DNA from: Hyphomicrobium sp. MC1
GTDB lineage: Bacteria > Pseudomonadota > Alphaproteobacteria > Rhizobiales > Hyphomicrobiaceae
Reading direction: 5' to 3'
Length of the DNA stretch: 64,000 nt
NCBI RefSeq assembly: GCF_000253295.1
Contig: NC_015717.1
Location: 3,100,001 to 3,164,000, forward strand
Shown here: positions 16,633 to 27,036 of the stretch, in pieces
Layout: every line of letters starts with the position of its first letter
How positions within the stretch are numbered: position 1 is the first letter of the stretch
Notes under the pieces: generated by a model
Told to the model about the DNA's origin: nothing
The model's database searches: none
The model's input: the letters and a program-made list of their open reading frames with translations, nothing else
Made by a program: the position numbers and the translations under genes

Positions 16633-19368
16633 ATGCAAGCGACGACAGATGCGCAATCTGGAAAAGCGTTAAGCGTGACGACTGCCGCGTTCACGGTGTG
16701 CTTTGCCGTTTGGACAATCTTCTCGATTGTCGGCATTCCGATTCGTCAGGATCTCGGACTCAGCGAGACGAAATTCGGTCTTCTGCTCGGCACACCGATC
16801 CTGACGGGCTCGGTGATCCGCGTCGTGCTCGGCATTTGGGCGGACCTCTATGGCGGGCGCGTCATTCTCGCTGCGACGATGCTAGTCGCGGCGGCGGCAA
16901 CATTTCTGATTTCTTACGCTCAGACCTACAGCGAATTTCTCGTGGCCGCCGCCGGTATTGGCATCGCCGGTGGATCTTTCGCTGCCGGCATCGCCTATGT
17001 CACCCGCTGGTATCCCCCCGACCGTCAGGCCGCGGCGCTCGGGATTTTTGGTTCCGGCAATGTAGGCGCAGCGGCGACAAGTATTTTAGCACCGTTCGTA
17101 CTTGTCGCTTACGGCTGGCAGACCGTCGCCCAGTTTTGGGCTGCCGGTTTGATCGGTATGGCCGCGGTCTTTTGGTTCACGTCCGAGGATGATCCTGCAG
17201 TTGTCGAACGCCGGCGCGCTCACATCAAAGCGGAAAGTGTTTGGCTCCAGCTGGAGCCATTAAAGAACGCACACCTGTGGCGTTTCGCACTCTACTACTT
17301 CTTCGTGTTCGGAACCTTCGTCGCCCTCGCGCTGTGGCTACCGCAATACCTGATGAATGTGTACGGTCTTGATATCAAGACCGCTGGTTTGCTCGCGGCC
17401 TTCTTCACAGTGCCAGCGAGCATTTTCCGCCGCTATGGCGGTCATCTGTCCGACAGCTATGGAGCACGTCGCGTACTCTACTGGACGCTTCTCGTCTCAT
17501 CAGTAGCGACGTTCATCCTCGCCTACCCTCCGACCGATTATGTCATCCATGGCGTCCAGGGCCCAATTTCGTTCCGCATGGAGATGGGCGTCGTCGGTTT
17601 TACTGTAACGATATCCGTCCTCGGGTTCTTCATGGCGCTTGGTAAGGCCGCCGTCTTCAAGCACATCCCAGCTTATTACCCCGATCATGTCGGTTCGGTC
17701 GGCGGGCTCGTCTCTATGATTGGCGGTCTCGGAGGATTTTTCCTACCCGTCTTGTTCGGCATTCTATTCGACCTGACCGGCCTGTGGACAAGCTGCTTCA
17801 TGGTGCTTTTTGTCCTCTTAACCGGCGCACTTCTCTGGACGCACTTAGCTATCCGCCAAATGGAGCGCGGAACTGCGGAAGAGGCTCTCGCCGAACTTCC
17901 ACCCTTTCCGGAAATGCAGGGTCTGCCCAAGCCCATCTCCGCGCCGACGGCAGCGGGCGCGCTTACCGATTGGCGCCCAGAGGACCCGGTATTTTGGGCG
18001 AACACTGGTCGTCGCATCGCAAGACGAAACCTATGGCTCTCGATTCCGGCTTTGCTTCTTTCCTTCGCCATTTGGCAAGTGTGGTCGGTGGTTGTCGCCA
18101 AGCTTCCACTGGTCGGCTTCAACTTCACCACCGATCAACTGTTTTGGCTCGCGGCTCTACCAGGGATCTCTGGCGCCACACTGCGCATCTTTTACTCGTT
18201 TATGGTGCCGATCTTCGGCGGCCGTCTGTGGACGACGCTGACGACATGGTCACTCATGATCCCAGCAGTCGGTATCGGCTACGCGGTGCAGAGCCCGGAT
18301 ACGCCGTATATCGTACTCCTGATCCTGGCCCTGCTTTGTGGGTTGGGCGGTGGCAACTTCGCCTCCTCGATGGCCAACATCTCCTTCTTCTTTCCCAAGG
18401 CTGAGAAGGGCAACGCCCTCGCGCTCAATGCTGGCCTTGGTAATCTCGGCGTCAGTGTGGTCCAGTTCGTGGTGCCATTGGCAATCACTGCTGGAATCTT
18501 CGGCTGGATCGGCGGCGATCCCACCATGGTCAAGGGGCCAGCGGGGGAATCACAGCTCTGGTTGCAGAACGCTGGCTTCGTCTTCGTGCCGTTCATCGCG
18601 ATCTCTGCCTTTGCCGCTTGGTTCGGCATGAACGATATCGCCTCCGCCAAGGCGTCCTTCGCGGATCAGGCTGTCATCTTCCAGCGCAAGCACAACTGGA
18701 TCATGTGCTGGCTCTACACCGGCACCTTCGGCTCCTTCATCGGCTATTCAGCAGGCTTTCCGCTGCTGGCCAAGATGCTGTTTCCCGACGTCAACGCACT
18801 TCAGTTTGCGTTTCTCGGTCCGCTCGTCGGTGCCCTCTCCCGCTCAGGAAGCGGCTGGCTAGCAGACAAGTATGGCGGGGCCCGCGTTACCCTCTGGGCT
18901 TTCGCTCTGATGATGGTCGGCGTGATCGGCGTGCTCTGGTTCATTGGCGTCAAGGATCAGGCGGGCGCTTTCTGGGGCTTCTTCGCGTCCTTCCTGCTTT
19001 TGTTTTTCGCCACCGGCGTCGGCAATGCGTCAACCTTCCAAATGATCCCAGTGATCATGGCAAAGGAGATGGGGCGGCTGATGCCCGACGCGGATTCTGA
19101 AACGCGTCGCCGGCAGGCCGAGAAAGAAGCCGCCGCCATCACCGGATTCACTTCGGCGGTCGCTGCATTCGGGGCGTTCTTCATTCCGAAGAGCTACGGC
19201 ACCTCGATCGCCCTGACCGGCGGACCGGAGGCTGCGCTCTGGGCCTTCCTCATCTTCTATGTGAGCTGCCTCGCGATCACCTGGACGGTCTACTCCCGCA
19301 AGGGCGGCCTCCTTCACGACGTTGAACGCGCGAAGTGCGTTCGTGCTTCCATCACAGTAGCCGACTAA
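16633..19368 (+). CDS. narK: NarK1-NarK2 fusion nitrate/nitrite transporter
   Basis: The 911-residue protein consists of two fused MFS transporters, each of about 12 membrane segments, joined near residues 410-450. The first half carries a nitrate signature around GIAGGSFAAGIAYVTRWYP and a second one near MIGGLGGFFLP. The second half has GLGGGNFASSMANISFFFP and a second-signature region near LGNLGVSVVQFV. In Paracoccus and relatives NarK1 is a nitrate/proton symporter and NarK2 a nitrate/nitrite antiporter, so this protein probably does both. ATG at 16633 has AAGGGTGG upstream. The gene opens the narKGHJI operon, 16 bp before narG. Confidence 0.95.
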   Translation: MQATTDAQSGKALSVTTAAFTVCFAVWTIFSIVGIPIRQDLGLSETKFGLLLGTPILTGSVIRVVLGIWADLYGGRVILAATMLVAAAATFLISYAQTYSEFLVAAAGIGIAGGSFAAGIAYVTRWYPPDRQAAALGIFGSGNVGAAATSILAPFVLVAYGWQTVAQFWAAGLIGMAAVFWFTSEDDPAVVERRRAHIKAESVWLQLEPLKNAHLWRFALYYFFVFGTFVALALWLPQYLMNVYGLDIKTAGLLAAFFTVPASIFRRYGGHLSDSYGARRVLYWTLLVSSVATFILAYPPTDYVIHGVQGPISFRMEMGVVGFTVTISVLGFFMALGKAAVFKHIPAYYPDHVGSVGGLVSMIGGLGGFFLPVLFGILFDLTGLWTSCFMVLFVLLTGALLWTHLAIRQMERGTAEEALAELPPFPEMQGLPKPISAPTAAGALTDWRPEDPVFWANTGRRIARRNLWLSIPALLLSFAIWQVWSVVVAKLPLVGFNFTTDQLFWLAALPGISGATLRIFYSFMVPIFGGRLWTTLTTWSLMIPAVGIGYAVQSPDTPYIVLLILALLCGLGGGNFASSMANISFFFPKAEKGNALALNAGLGNLGVSVVQFVVPLAITAGIFGWIGGDPTMVKGPAGESQLWLQNAGFVFVPFIAISAFAAWFGMNDIASAKASFADQAVIFQRKHNWIMCWLYTGTFGSFIGYSAGFPLLAKMLFPDVNALQFAFLGPLVGALSRSGSGWLADKYGGARVTLWAFALMMVGVIGVLWFIGVKDQAGAFWGFFASFLLLFFATGVGNASTFQMIPVIMAKEMGRLMPDADSETRRRQAEKEAAAITGFTSAVAAFGAFFIPKSYGTSIALTGGPEAALWAFLIFYVSCLAITWTVYSRKGGLLHDVERAKCVRASITVAD

Positions 19369-19384
19369 TCAGGGGCTTAAAGCG

Positions 19385-22300
19385 ATGTCGCATTTTCTCG
19401 ATCGGCTGACCTTCTTCCGAAAGACTGTTGATGAGTTTTCCGATGGGCACGGGATAGTGACCAACGAGGACCGGTCCTGGGAGGACGGCTATCGGAAACG
19501 CTGGCAACACGACAAGATCGTGCGTTCCACCCACGGCGTAAATTGCACCGGCTCCTGCTCCTGGAAGATCTACGTCAAGGGCGGCATCGTCACCTGGGAG
19601 ACGCAGCAGACGGACTATCCGCGCACGCGGCCGGACTTGCCGAACCATGAGCCGCGCGGCTGCGCTCGCGGCGCCTCTTACAGCTGGTATCTCTATTCCG
19701 GAGCGCGGGTGAAATACCCGATGATCCGCGGACGGCTGTTGAAGCTTTGGCGCACCGCGCGAGCTATGTTGTCTCCTGTCGCAGCCTGGGCATCGATCGT
19801 CGAGGACTCAGATAAGCGGCAGTCCTACATCTCCATCCGCGGCCACGGCGGCTTGGTTCGCGCGACCTGGGATGAGGTCAACGAGATTATCGCGGCCGCG
19901 AATGCATACACAGTGAAGGCTCATGGCCCCGATCGCGTCATCGGTTTCTCGCCAATTCCTGCCATGTCCATGGTCTCCTACGCGGCAGGCGCGCGTTACC
20001 TCTCTCTCATGGGCGGCGTCTGCTTGTCCTTCTATGACTGGTACTGCGACCTGCCGCCCGCAAGTCCGCAGACTTGGGGTGAGCAGACCGACGTTCCCGA
20101 GAGCGCCGATTGGTACAATGCCGGTTTTATCATCGTCTGGGGCTCCAATGTGCCGCAAACGCGCACACCGGACGCACATTTCTACACCGAGGTTCGCTAC
20201 AAAGGCACCAAGAGCGCCGTCGTCAGCCCGGATTATGCCGAAGCAACAAAGTTCGCCGACATCTGGCTTAACCCGAAACAGGGCACGGATGCGGCGCTTG
20301 CCCTCGCGATGGGGCACGTCATCCTGCGCGAATATTATCTTGATCGCACGGTTCCCTATTTTGACGACTACGCCCGCAAGTATACCGATCTCTCATTCCT
20401 GGTGCGCCTGACCGAACGAGACGGACGGCTCGTTCCGGAACGACTTCTGAGGGCGTCGGAGATTGCTGGCTCTTTAGGCGAGACCAACAATTCGGATTGG
20501 AAGACGGTTGCGATCGACGAGATTAGCGATGCACTCGTCGCACCGCGCGGTTCGATCGGCTACCGGTGGGGCGAGAGCGCCAAATGGAACCTTGAGGAAA
20601 AGGATGGCGAAGGCCGCGATGTTCGCCTCAAATTGACACTGGCGGGTGACGGCGCTGAGGTCGGCGCTGTTGATTTCCCCTATTTCGGCGGCCGCGCCAC
20701 CGAGCATTTCGTCTCGACCGATCACGGTGAGATCCTTACCCGCAATCTGCCCATCCGACGGATTAAGCTCGGCGACGGTACCGAAGTGGCCGTCGCCACC
20801 GTCCACGATCTGATGATGGCCAACTATGGTCTCGATCGCGGCTTCGGTAGCGGCAACGTTGCATCGTCCTACGATGAGGACGTCCCTTTCACACCTGCGT
20901 GGGCTGAACGCATTACAGGCGTGAAGCGCGACGCGATCATTACCGTTGCGCGCGAGTTTGCCACCAATGCGGAGAAGACCAAGGGCCGCTCGATGGTGAT
21001 CCTCGGCGCGGGCGTCAACCACTGGTACCACATGGACATGACCTACCGGGGGATCATCAATCTCCTGGTGTTCTGTGGCGCCATCGGTCAGTCGGGCGGT
21101 GGCTGGTCACACTATGTCGGACAGGAAAAACTTCGCCCGCAAACGGGCTGGACGCCGCTCGCGTTCGCACTCGACTGGAGCCGCCCTCCCCGGCACATGA
21201 ATTCGACGTCGTTCTTCTACGCGCACACAGACCAGTGGCGGTACGAAACACTGACGGCGGCCGAAATCCTCTCGCCGACCGCGCCAGACGGCGACTGGAA
21301 CAAGAGTTTCATCGACTACAACGTCCAGGCCGAGCGTATGGGGTGGTTGCCATCCGCACCACAGCTCAAGCAAAACCCACTCGACATCGCCAAGCAAGCC
21401 AAGGCGGCGGGACTCGCGCCGAAGGACTATCTACCGAAGGCACTCAAAACGGGCGAACTCGAGCTTGCCTGTCATGATCCGGACAATCCTGCGAACTGGC
21501 CGCGCAACATGTTCGTCTGGCGCTCGAACCTGCTTGGCTCGTCTGGCAAGGGCCACGAGTACTTTCTCAAGCACCTGCTCGGCACGACACACGGCGTGAT
21601 GGGTAAGGATCTCGGCCCCGAAGGATCGGTCCGCAATACAGAGGTCGTCTGGCACGAGAATGCGCCGCAGGGAAAGCTCGACCTCCTAGTTACGCTCGAC
21701 TTCCGCATGTCGACGACGTGCGTCTATTCCGACATCATTCTGCCGACCGCCACTTGGTACGAAAAGAACGACCTCAACACTTCCGACATGCATCCCTTCA
21801 TCCATCCGCTCTCAGCGGCGGTGGACCCCGTCTGGGAGGCCCGCTCAGACTGGGAGATTTACAAAGGCCTCGCCAAGGCTTTCTCGGACGTCGCGCCCGA
21901 GGTTCTGGGGATTGAGGAGGATGTCGTCCTCACCCCGATGCAACACGACAGTCCGGCGGAAATGGCCCAGGCACTCGAAGTCAAGGACTGGAAGCGCGAC
22001 GAGGTCGAGCCAATTCCTGGCAAGACCATGCCTTCCGTGACCGTTGTCACACGCGACTATCCGAATCTTTATGCCCAGTTCACGGCACTCGGGCCGCTGA
22101 TGACGAAGGTCGGGAACGGTGGCAAGGGCATCGCTTGGAACACCGAGCATGAAGTCGCGGCGCTCGCTGCGCTAAACGGCTCACGACTCGACGGCGTGGC
22201 CAAGGGCCTTCCTAAAATCGAGACAGATGTCGACGCTGCCGAGGTCATCTTGATGCTTGCGCCGGAAACCAACGGTGAAGTTGCGGTCAAGGCCTGGGAA

Positions 22301-23128
22301 GCGCTGGCCAAGATCACTGGGCGTGAGCACACGCACTTAGCTTTGCCGAAAGAGGACGAGAAGATTCGCTTTCGCGACATCCAGGCCCAGCCGCGGAAGA
22401 TCATCTCTTCTCCGACCTGGTCCGGGATCGAGAGCGAAAAGGTCTGCTACAACGCCGGTTATACAAACGTGCACGAGTTGATCCCCTGGCGCACATTGAC
22501 CGGCCGCCAGCAGCTTTATCAGGATCATCTCTGGATGCGCGCCTTCGGCGAAGGGCTCGTCACGTGGAAGCCGCCGGTCGACCTAAAGACTATCGCGGGC
22601 ATTAAGAACGTCCGCCCAAACGGTCACAAGGAGATCGTTCTCAACTTCATCACTCCGCACCAGAAATGGGGCATCCACTCGACTTATACCGATAACCTCT
22701 TGATGCTGACGCTCAACCGTGGCGGTCCGGTTGTTTGGATCTCTGAAACCGACGCCAAGATCGCCGGCCTCGTCGACAACGATTGGGTCGAGGTCTTCAA
22801 CATCAACGGCGCCCTGACCGCTCGCGCCGTCGTCTCTCAGCGCATCAAGCCGGGCATGATGCTGATGTATCACGCCCAAGAAAAGATCGTGAATACACCG
22901 GGATCGGAAATGACCGGCAACCGTGGCGGCATTCACAACTCGGTCACCCGAACGGTGCTGAAGCCGACGCACATGATCGGCGGCTATGCCCAGCAATCGT
23001 ATGGCTTCAATTACTACGGGACTGTTGGTTCCAACCGAGATGAATTCATTGTCGTCCGAAAGATGGCGAATATCGACTGGCTCGAAGAGCCGCTGAACAC
23101 CGATGTCCCGAGGGAGGCCGCAGAATGA
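19385..23128 (+). CDS. narG: Respiratory nitrate reductase alpha subunit NarG
   Basis: A 1247-residue molybdopterin catalytic subunit, of usual length. Near the N-terminus, His50, Cys54, Cys58 and Cys93 (HGVNCTGSC ... RGCARG) provide the His-Cys3 ligands of the FS0 cluster, as in E. coli NarG. The segment SFYDWYCDLPPASPQ holds the Asp expected to ligate molybdenum, and a C-terminal Mo-bis-MGD binding domain is complete. The protein lacks a Tat-type twin Arg and should stay on the cytoplasmic face. It overlaps narH by 4 bp (ATGA), indicating translational coupling. Confidence 0.97.
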   Translation: MSHFLDRLTFFRKTVDEFSDGHGIVTNEDRSWEDGYRKRWQHDKIVRSTHGVNCTGSCSWKIYVKGGIVTWETQQTDYPRTRPDLPNHEPRGCARGASYSWYLYSGARVKYPMIRGRLLKLWRTARAMLSPVAAWASIVEDSDKRQSYISIRGHGGLVRATWDEVNEIIAAANAYTVKAHGPDRVIGFSPIPAMSMVSYAAGARYLSLMGGVCLSFYDWYCDLPPASPQTWGEQTDVPESADWYNAGFIIVWGSNVPQTRTPDAHFYTEVRYKGTKSAVVSPDYAEATKFADIWLNPKQGTDAALALAMGHVILREYYLDRTVPYFDDYARKYTDLSFLVRLTERDGRLVPERLLRASEIAGSLGETNNSDWKTVAIDEISDALVAPRGSIGYRWGESAKWNLEEKDGEGRDVRLKLTLAGDGAEVGAVDFPYFGGRATEHFVSTDHGEILTRNLPIRRIKLGDGTEVAVATVHDLMMANYGLDRGFGSGNVASSYDEDVPFTPAWAERITGVKRDAIITVAREFATNAEKTKGRSMVILGAGVNHWYHMDMTYRGIINLLVFCGAIGQSGGGWSHYVGQEKLRPQTGWTPLAFALDWSRPPRHMNSTSFFYAHTDQWRYETLTAAEILSPTAPDGDWNKSFIDYNVQAERMGWLPSAPQLKQNPLDIAKQAKAAGLAPKDYLPKALKTGELELACHDPDNPANWPRNMFVWRSNLLGSSGKGHEYFLKHLLGTTHGVMGKDLGPEGSVRNTEVVWHENAPQGKLDLLVTLDFRMSTTCVYSDIILPTATWYEKNDLNTSDMHPFIHPLSAAVDPVWEARSDWEIYKGLAKAFSDVAPEVLGIEEDVVLTPMQHDSPAEMAQALEVKDWKRDEVEPIPGKTMPSVTVVTRDYPNLYAQFTALGPLMTKVGNGGKGIAWNTEHEVAALAALNGSRLDGVAKGLPKIETDVDAAEVILMLAPETNGEVAVKAWEALAKITGREHTHLALPKEDEKIRFRDIQAQPRKIISSPTWSGIESEKVCYNAGYTNVHELIPWRTLTGRQQLYQDHLWMRAFGEGLVTWKPPVDLKTIAGIKNVRPNGHKEIVLNFITPHQKWGIHSTYTDNLLMLTLNRGGPVVWISETDAKIAGLVDNDWVEVFNINGALTARAVVSQRIKPGMMLMYHAQEKIVNTPGSEMTGNRGGIHNSVTRTVLKPTHMIGGYAQQSYGFNYYGTVGSNRDEFIVVRKMANIDWLEEPLNTDVPREAAE

Positions 23129-24651
23129 AGATACGCGCTCAGATCGCGATGGTGTTGAACCTCGACAAGTGCATCGGGTGTCATACCTGTTCCGTAACAT
23201 GCAAGAACGTATGGACCAGCCGCGAAGGCGTCGAATACGCCTGGTTCAACAATGTCGAGACCAAGCCCGGCGTCGGCTACCCGCGCGAGTGGGAGAACCA
23301 GGGGAAGTGGAACGGTGGGTGGAGGCGCAAGAAGAACGGCCACATCGAGCCCAAAATGGGCGCTAAATGGCGCATCCTCGCGAATATCTTTGCCAATCCG
23401 GATCTGCCGGAAATCGATGACTATTATGAGCCGTTCACGTTCGATTACGAGCACCTCCATACCGCGAAGGAATCGAAGGCGTTTCCAACGGCGCGACCCC
23501 GATCGGCAATTTCGGGCGAGCGCATGCAGAAGATCGAATGGGGGCCGAACTGGGAGGAGATTCTCGGTGGCGAATTTGAAAAGCGGTCAAAGGATGTGAA
23601 TTTCGAAGGGGTCGAAAAGGATATCTACGGCCAGTTCGAAAATACATTTATGATGTACCTGCCGCGGCTATGTGAGCATTGCCTCAATCCTGCTTGCGTC
23701 GCGGTTTGCCCTTCCGGCGCTATTTACAAGCGCGAGGAGGACGGCATTGTTCTGATCGATCAAGACAAGTGTCGCGGCTGGCGCATGTGCGTCTCTGGCT
23801 GCCCCTACAAGAAGATCTATTACAATTGGTCCTCCGGGAAATCCGAGAAGTGCATCTTCTGCTATCCGCGTATCGAGGCCGGTCAACCGACGGTGTGCTC
23901 CGAAACATGCGTCGGGCGCATCCGCTATCTCGGTGTCTTACTGTACGACGCCGACGGCATCGAGGCGGCGGCGAGCATTCCGAACGAGAAGGACCTCTAC
24001 CAAGCTCAGCTCGATCTCTTCCTGGACCCGAATGATCCTGCCGTCATTGCACAGGCTCGCGCCGACGGCGTGCCTGAGGCCTGGCTCGACGCAGCGAAGC
24101 ATTCGCCGATCTGGAAGATGGCGATGGAGTGGAAGGTGGCGTTTCCGCTGCACCCGGAATATCGGACGCTTCCGATGGTCTGGTACGTGCCACCTCTCTC
24201 GCCGATCCAATCTGCCGCGGCCACCGGCAAGATGAGCGTCAACGGCGATATGCCGGACGTCCGTTCACTTCGCATTCCGCTTCAATATCTCGCCAACTTG
24301 CTCACCGCTGGGAACGAGGAGCCGGTCGCACTGGCGCTTGAGCGCATGCTCGCTATGCGCGGCTATATGCGGGCGAAGACGGTCGACGGCCGGCTTGACG
24401 AGCGTATCGCGACCAATGTTGGCCTCACCGGTCGCGCCATCGATGAAATGTACAAGGTCATGGCAATCGCCAACTACGAAGATCGCTTCGTCATTCCGAC
24501 GGCCCATCGCGAGTGGAGCGAGGACGCTCAGGACCTGCGTGGCTCGTGCGGCTTCTCCTTTGGCAATGGCTGCTCGGGCGGCACTACCGAGACCAACCTT
24601 TTCGGGACAAAGCAGACGAAAAAGGCTTCGAACCCAATGGAGATCGTATGA
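23125..24651 (+). CDS. narH: Nitrate reductase beta subunit NarH
   Basis: The 508-residue electron-transfer subunit has four Cys clusters. The first, CIGCHTCSVTC (Cys16, 19, 22, 26), is followed by CEHCLNPAC, then CRGWRMCVSGC in which Trp replaces one Cys (the hallmark giving a 3Fe-4S centre), and finally CIFCYPR with a distal CSETC. It carries electrons from NarI haem b to NarG. The length and motif order match the family. Its stop overlaps the narJ start. Confidence 0.97.
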   Translation: MKIRAQIAMVLNLDKCIGCHTCSVTCKNVWTSREGVEYAWFNNVETKPGVGYPREWENQGKWNGGWRRKKNGHIEPKMGAKWRILANIFANPDLPEIDDYYEPFTFDYEHLHTAKESKAFPTARPRSAISGERMQKIEWGPNWEEILGGEFEKRSKDVNFEGVEKDIYGQFENTFMMYLPRLCEHCLNPACVAVCPSGAIYKREEDGIVLIDQDKCRGWRMCVSGCPYKKIYYNWSSGKSEKCIFCYPRIEAGQPTVCSETCVGRIRYLGVLLYDADGIEAAASIPNEKDLYQAQLDLFLDPNDPAVIAQARADGVPEAWLDAAKHSPIWKMAMEWKVAFPLHPEYRTLPMVWYVPPLSPIQSAAATGKMSVNGDMPDVRSLRIPLQYLANLLTAGNEEPVALALERMLAMRGYMRAKTVDGRLDERIATNVGLTGRAIDEMYKVMAIANYEDRFVIPTAHREWSEDAQDLRGSCGFSFGNGCSGGTTETNLFGTKQTKKASNPMEIV

Positions 24652-25343
24652 TGGCGAAGACCTTCAAGGCGCTATCAGCGCTCCTCTCCTACCCGGACGA
24701 AGATCTACGGACTGCGATCGACGAGATCGGGTGTGTCATTCGATCGGAGAACCTCATCGATATCGAGGCCTGGAGGGCCTTGGAGCCGCTACTTGCCGAA
24801 CTTGCACGTCTAGATCTCTTCGACCTGCAGGAGCGCTACGTCGATCTCTTCGACAAGACCAGACGGCTGTCGCTTCACCTATTTGAGCACGTTCACGGCG
24901 AAAGCCGCGACCGCGGACAGGCGATGGTTGATCTCGCTGCGCTCTATGAAAAAGGCGGACTGACGCTCGAGGCGAATGAGCTGCCCGATTATCTACCACT
25001 ATTCCTCGAATATCTATCAACTCTGCCGATCGAAGAAGCACGGCCGCTGCTGGCCAACGCTCTGCATATCGTTTCGACCATTGAGGAGCGTCTCGCGGGC
25101 CGCAACTCGGCCTATGCTGCAGTTTTTTCTGCCATCGGCACCATGGTTGACGGCACCGCAGCGGTTCCTGCGATTGCCGCGCCAACAGATGCTGCTCCCG
25201 ATGATCTTGCAGCGCTTGATGCCGCCTGGGAAGAGACCGCCGTCAGCTTCGGCCCGGGCGACGCAACCGACGGCTGCTCCATCGACCGACTGAGAATTCA
25301 GATTCGAGCCGGCCGCCGCGATGCACGCCAGAGCACCGCCTAA
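24648..25343 (+). CDS. narJ: Nitrate reductase assembly chaperone NarJ
   Basis: A 231-residue NarJ/NarW-type chaperone that inserts the molybdenum cofactor into NarG before the complex is anchored. It starts MMAKTFKALSALLSYPDEDL and contains the conserved HLFEHVHGESRDRGQAMVDL region, followed by LPDYLPLFLEYL. An ATG at 24648 overlaps the narH stop (ATGA). A longer upstream open frame lies inside narH and is not used. The C-terminal extension contains two Cys positions not obviously conserved. Confidence 0.95.
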   Translation: MMAKTFKALSALLSYPDEDLRTAIDEIGCVIRSENLIDIEAWRALEPLLAELARLDLFDLQERYVDLFDKTRRLSLHLFEHVHGESRDRGQAMVDLAALYEKGGLTLEANELPDYLPLFLEYLSTLPIEEARPLLANALHIVSTIEERLAGRNSAYAAVFSAIGTMVDGTAAVPAIAAPTDAAPDDLAALDAAWEETAVSFGPGDATDGCSIDRLRIQIRAGRRDARQSTA

Positions 25344-25357
25344 AGGAGGAGAAAGCA

Positions 25358-26131
25358 ATGTCAGAGACCATCAACTCCATCCTCTTCGGCTGGTACCCTT
25401 ATTTTTGTCTGACAATCTTTCTGCTCGGCAGCTTGTTGCGGTTCGACCGCGAGCAATACACCTGGAGATCAGGGTCCTCTCAGCTGCTTCGCAAGCGACA
25501 GCTTCGATGGGGCTCCAACCTCTTCCATCTCGGCATTCTGGTGATCTTCGCCGGACACTTCGTCGGCCTGCTTACTCCGATATCGGTGTTCGACATGATG
25601 GGCATCAGTCACAGTTTCAAGCAGGGTCTTGCCATCACCGTCGGTGGCATAGCTGGCATCGTGTGTTTCATCGGAATTACAATGCTCGCTCATCGTCGGC
25701 TGTTCGATCCGCGCATCCGAGCGACGTCGAGCTTCGGTGACATCGCCATCCTGCTGCTGCTCTGGCTTCAGCTTTCCCTAGGTCTGTCCACCATCTTCGT
25801 TTCGCTCCAGCACATGGATGGCCACGAAATGGTGAAATTCATGAACTGGGCCCAGGGCATTCTGACTCTGCAGCCTTCAGCGGCCGACTATGTCGCGGAT
25901 GTGCACCCGATCTTTAAGGCGCACCTTCTTTTGGGAATGACGATTTTTCTCGTCTTCCCCTTCACACGGCTTGTCCATGTCTGGAGCGCGCCGATCTGGT
26001 ACCTCGGCCGACCCGGCTATCAAGTGGTGCGCACACGCTTCGCAGCGCGGCGGACCCAACCACATGCACCCGCGTTTAAGCCCACGGTCCGGCCGTTGGC
26101 TGCGCGCCCCGCACACCAACCAGCGGAGTAA
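25358..26131 (+). CDS. narI: Nitrate reductase gamma subunit NarI
   Basis: The 257-residue membrane cytochrome b has five hydrophobic segments. His residues in the second and last segments (FHLGILVIFAGHFVG and the HLLLGMTIF region) would ligate the two b haems and accept electrons from quinol. AGGAG precedes the ATG. A Pro/Arg-rich tail follows the last membrane segment. It ends 3 bp before the parvulin gene, so the operon continues. Confidence 0.95.
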   Translation: MSETINSILFGWYPYFCLTIFLLGSLLRFDREQYTWRSGSSQLLRKRQLRWGSNLFHLGILVIFAGHFVGLLTPISVFDMMGISHSFKQGLAITVGGIAGIVCFIGITMLAHRRLFDPRIRATSSFGDIAILLLLWLQLSLGLSTIFVSLQHMDGHEMVKFMNWAQGILTLQPSAADYVADVHPIFKAHLLLGMTIFLVFPFTRLVHVWSAPIWYLGRPGYQVVRTRFAARRTQPHAPAFKPTVRPLAARPAHQPAE

Positions 26132-26134
26132 GTC

Positions 26135-27028
26135 ATGGTCACGCTCGTTATCGATCATACGGCAAAGAGCGCGGCGCCGGGTTGTCATGAGCACCGGTCC
26201 GCGCCTCCTGCAGCACCGCTGCGGGATCCAGTTGCCATGCCACCCGTCACCGTCAATGGCATCGCGATCCCGCGCAAGGCGATCGCAGCGGAGGTGCAGA
26301 ACTTTCCGGCTCGTAATCCGGGCGACGGTTGGCGGGCAGTGACCCGCGCGCTGGTCATTCGGGAACTCCTGCTGCAAGAAGCGCGGCGTTTGGAAGTATC
26401 AGTCGAACCGCGTGCCGACGAGGATGGACGGATTGAAACCGCGGAAGATGCACTGATACGTGCGCTCATTGATCGCGAGGTTCGCGTCCCGAAAGCGGAT
26501 GAGGCGACGCTGCGCCGCTTCTATGAGAATAATTACTGCCGCTTCGTCACGCCTGCTCTCTACGAGGCCGACCACATTCTTATCGCAGCGCGCCGTGATG
26601 ACCTTGAGACCTTTACCGCCGCACGAGAAAAAGCAGCGAGTCTTGCTGCTGTTCTTGCGACGGAACCCGAAAGATTTTCGGTGCTTGCGCGCGATTTTTC
26701 GGACTGTCCCTCAGCGGCACTCGGTGGCAGCCTCGGTCAAATCGGTCCTGGCGATACGACGGCTGAGTTCGAGGCCGCTCTTGCCGGCCTTTCGTTGGGC
26801 CAAATCTCCTCACCGGTCGAGACGCGTTACGGCGTCCATATCATCCGCCTGGCGAGGCGGATCGAAGGTCGGCCTTTGTCATTTGACGTCGTGCGAAAGC
26901 GTATTGAGGTTTATCTCGAAGAGCATGTTCGCCATCAGGCCATCACACAATATATCGCGCTGCTCATCGGACGGGCGGAAGTTCGGGGCATCGCTCTCGA
27001 AGGCGCAACGTCACCCCTGGTTCAGTGA
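26135..27028 (+). CDS. Cytosolic parvulin-type peptidyl-prolyl isomerase (NifM/PpiC-like)
   Basis: A 297-residue protein without a signal peptide. The N-terminal helical part (about 35-135) resembles the SurA/NifM chaperone arm, and residues about 140-235 form a rotamase domain (DHILIAARR, RDFSDCPSAALGGSLGQIGPGD, FEAALAGLSLGQIS, YGVHIIRL). Being cytoplasmic and directly behind narI, it probably helps fold or assemble the nitrate reductase; NifM plays a similar role for nitrogenase. Its use in the nar pathway is inference from position. Confidence 0.88.
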   Translation: MVTLVIDHTAKSAAPGCHEHRSAPPAAPLRDPVAMPPVTVNGIAIPRKAIAAEVQNFPARNPGDGWRAVTRALVIRELLLQEARRLEVSVEPRADEDGRIETAEDALIRALIDREVRVPKADEATLRRFYENNYCRFVTPALYEADHILIAARRDDLETFTAAREKAASLAAVLATEPERFSVLARDFSDCPSAALGGSLGQIGPGDTTAEFEAALAGLSLGQISSPVETRYGVHIIRLARRIEGRPLSFDVVRKRIEVYLEEHVRHQAITQYIALLIGRAEVRGIALEGATSPLVQ

Positions 27029-27036
27029 GGTCGGCC

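Noticed and set aside
23668..24275. Minus-strand and other-frame ORFs inside narH
   Set aside because: They are out-of-frame shadows of a well-supported gene and lack SD sites.
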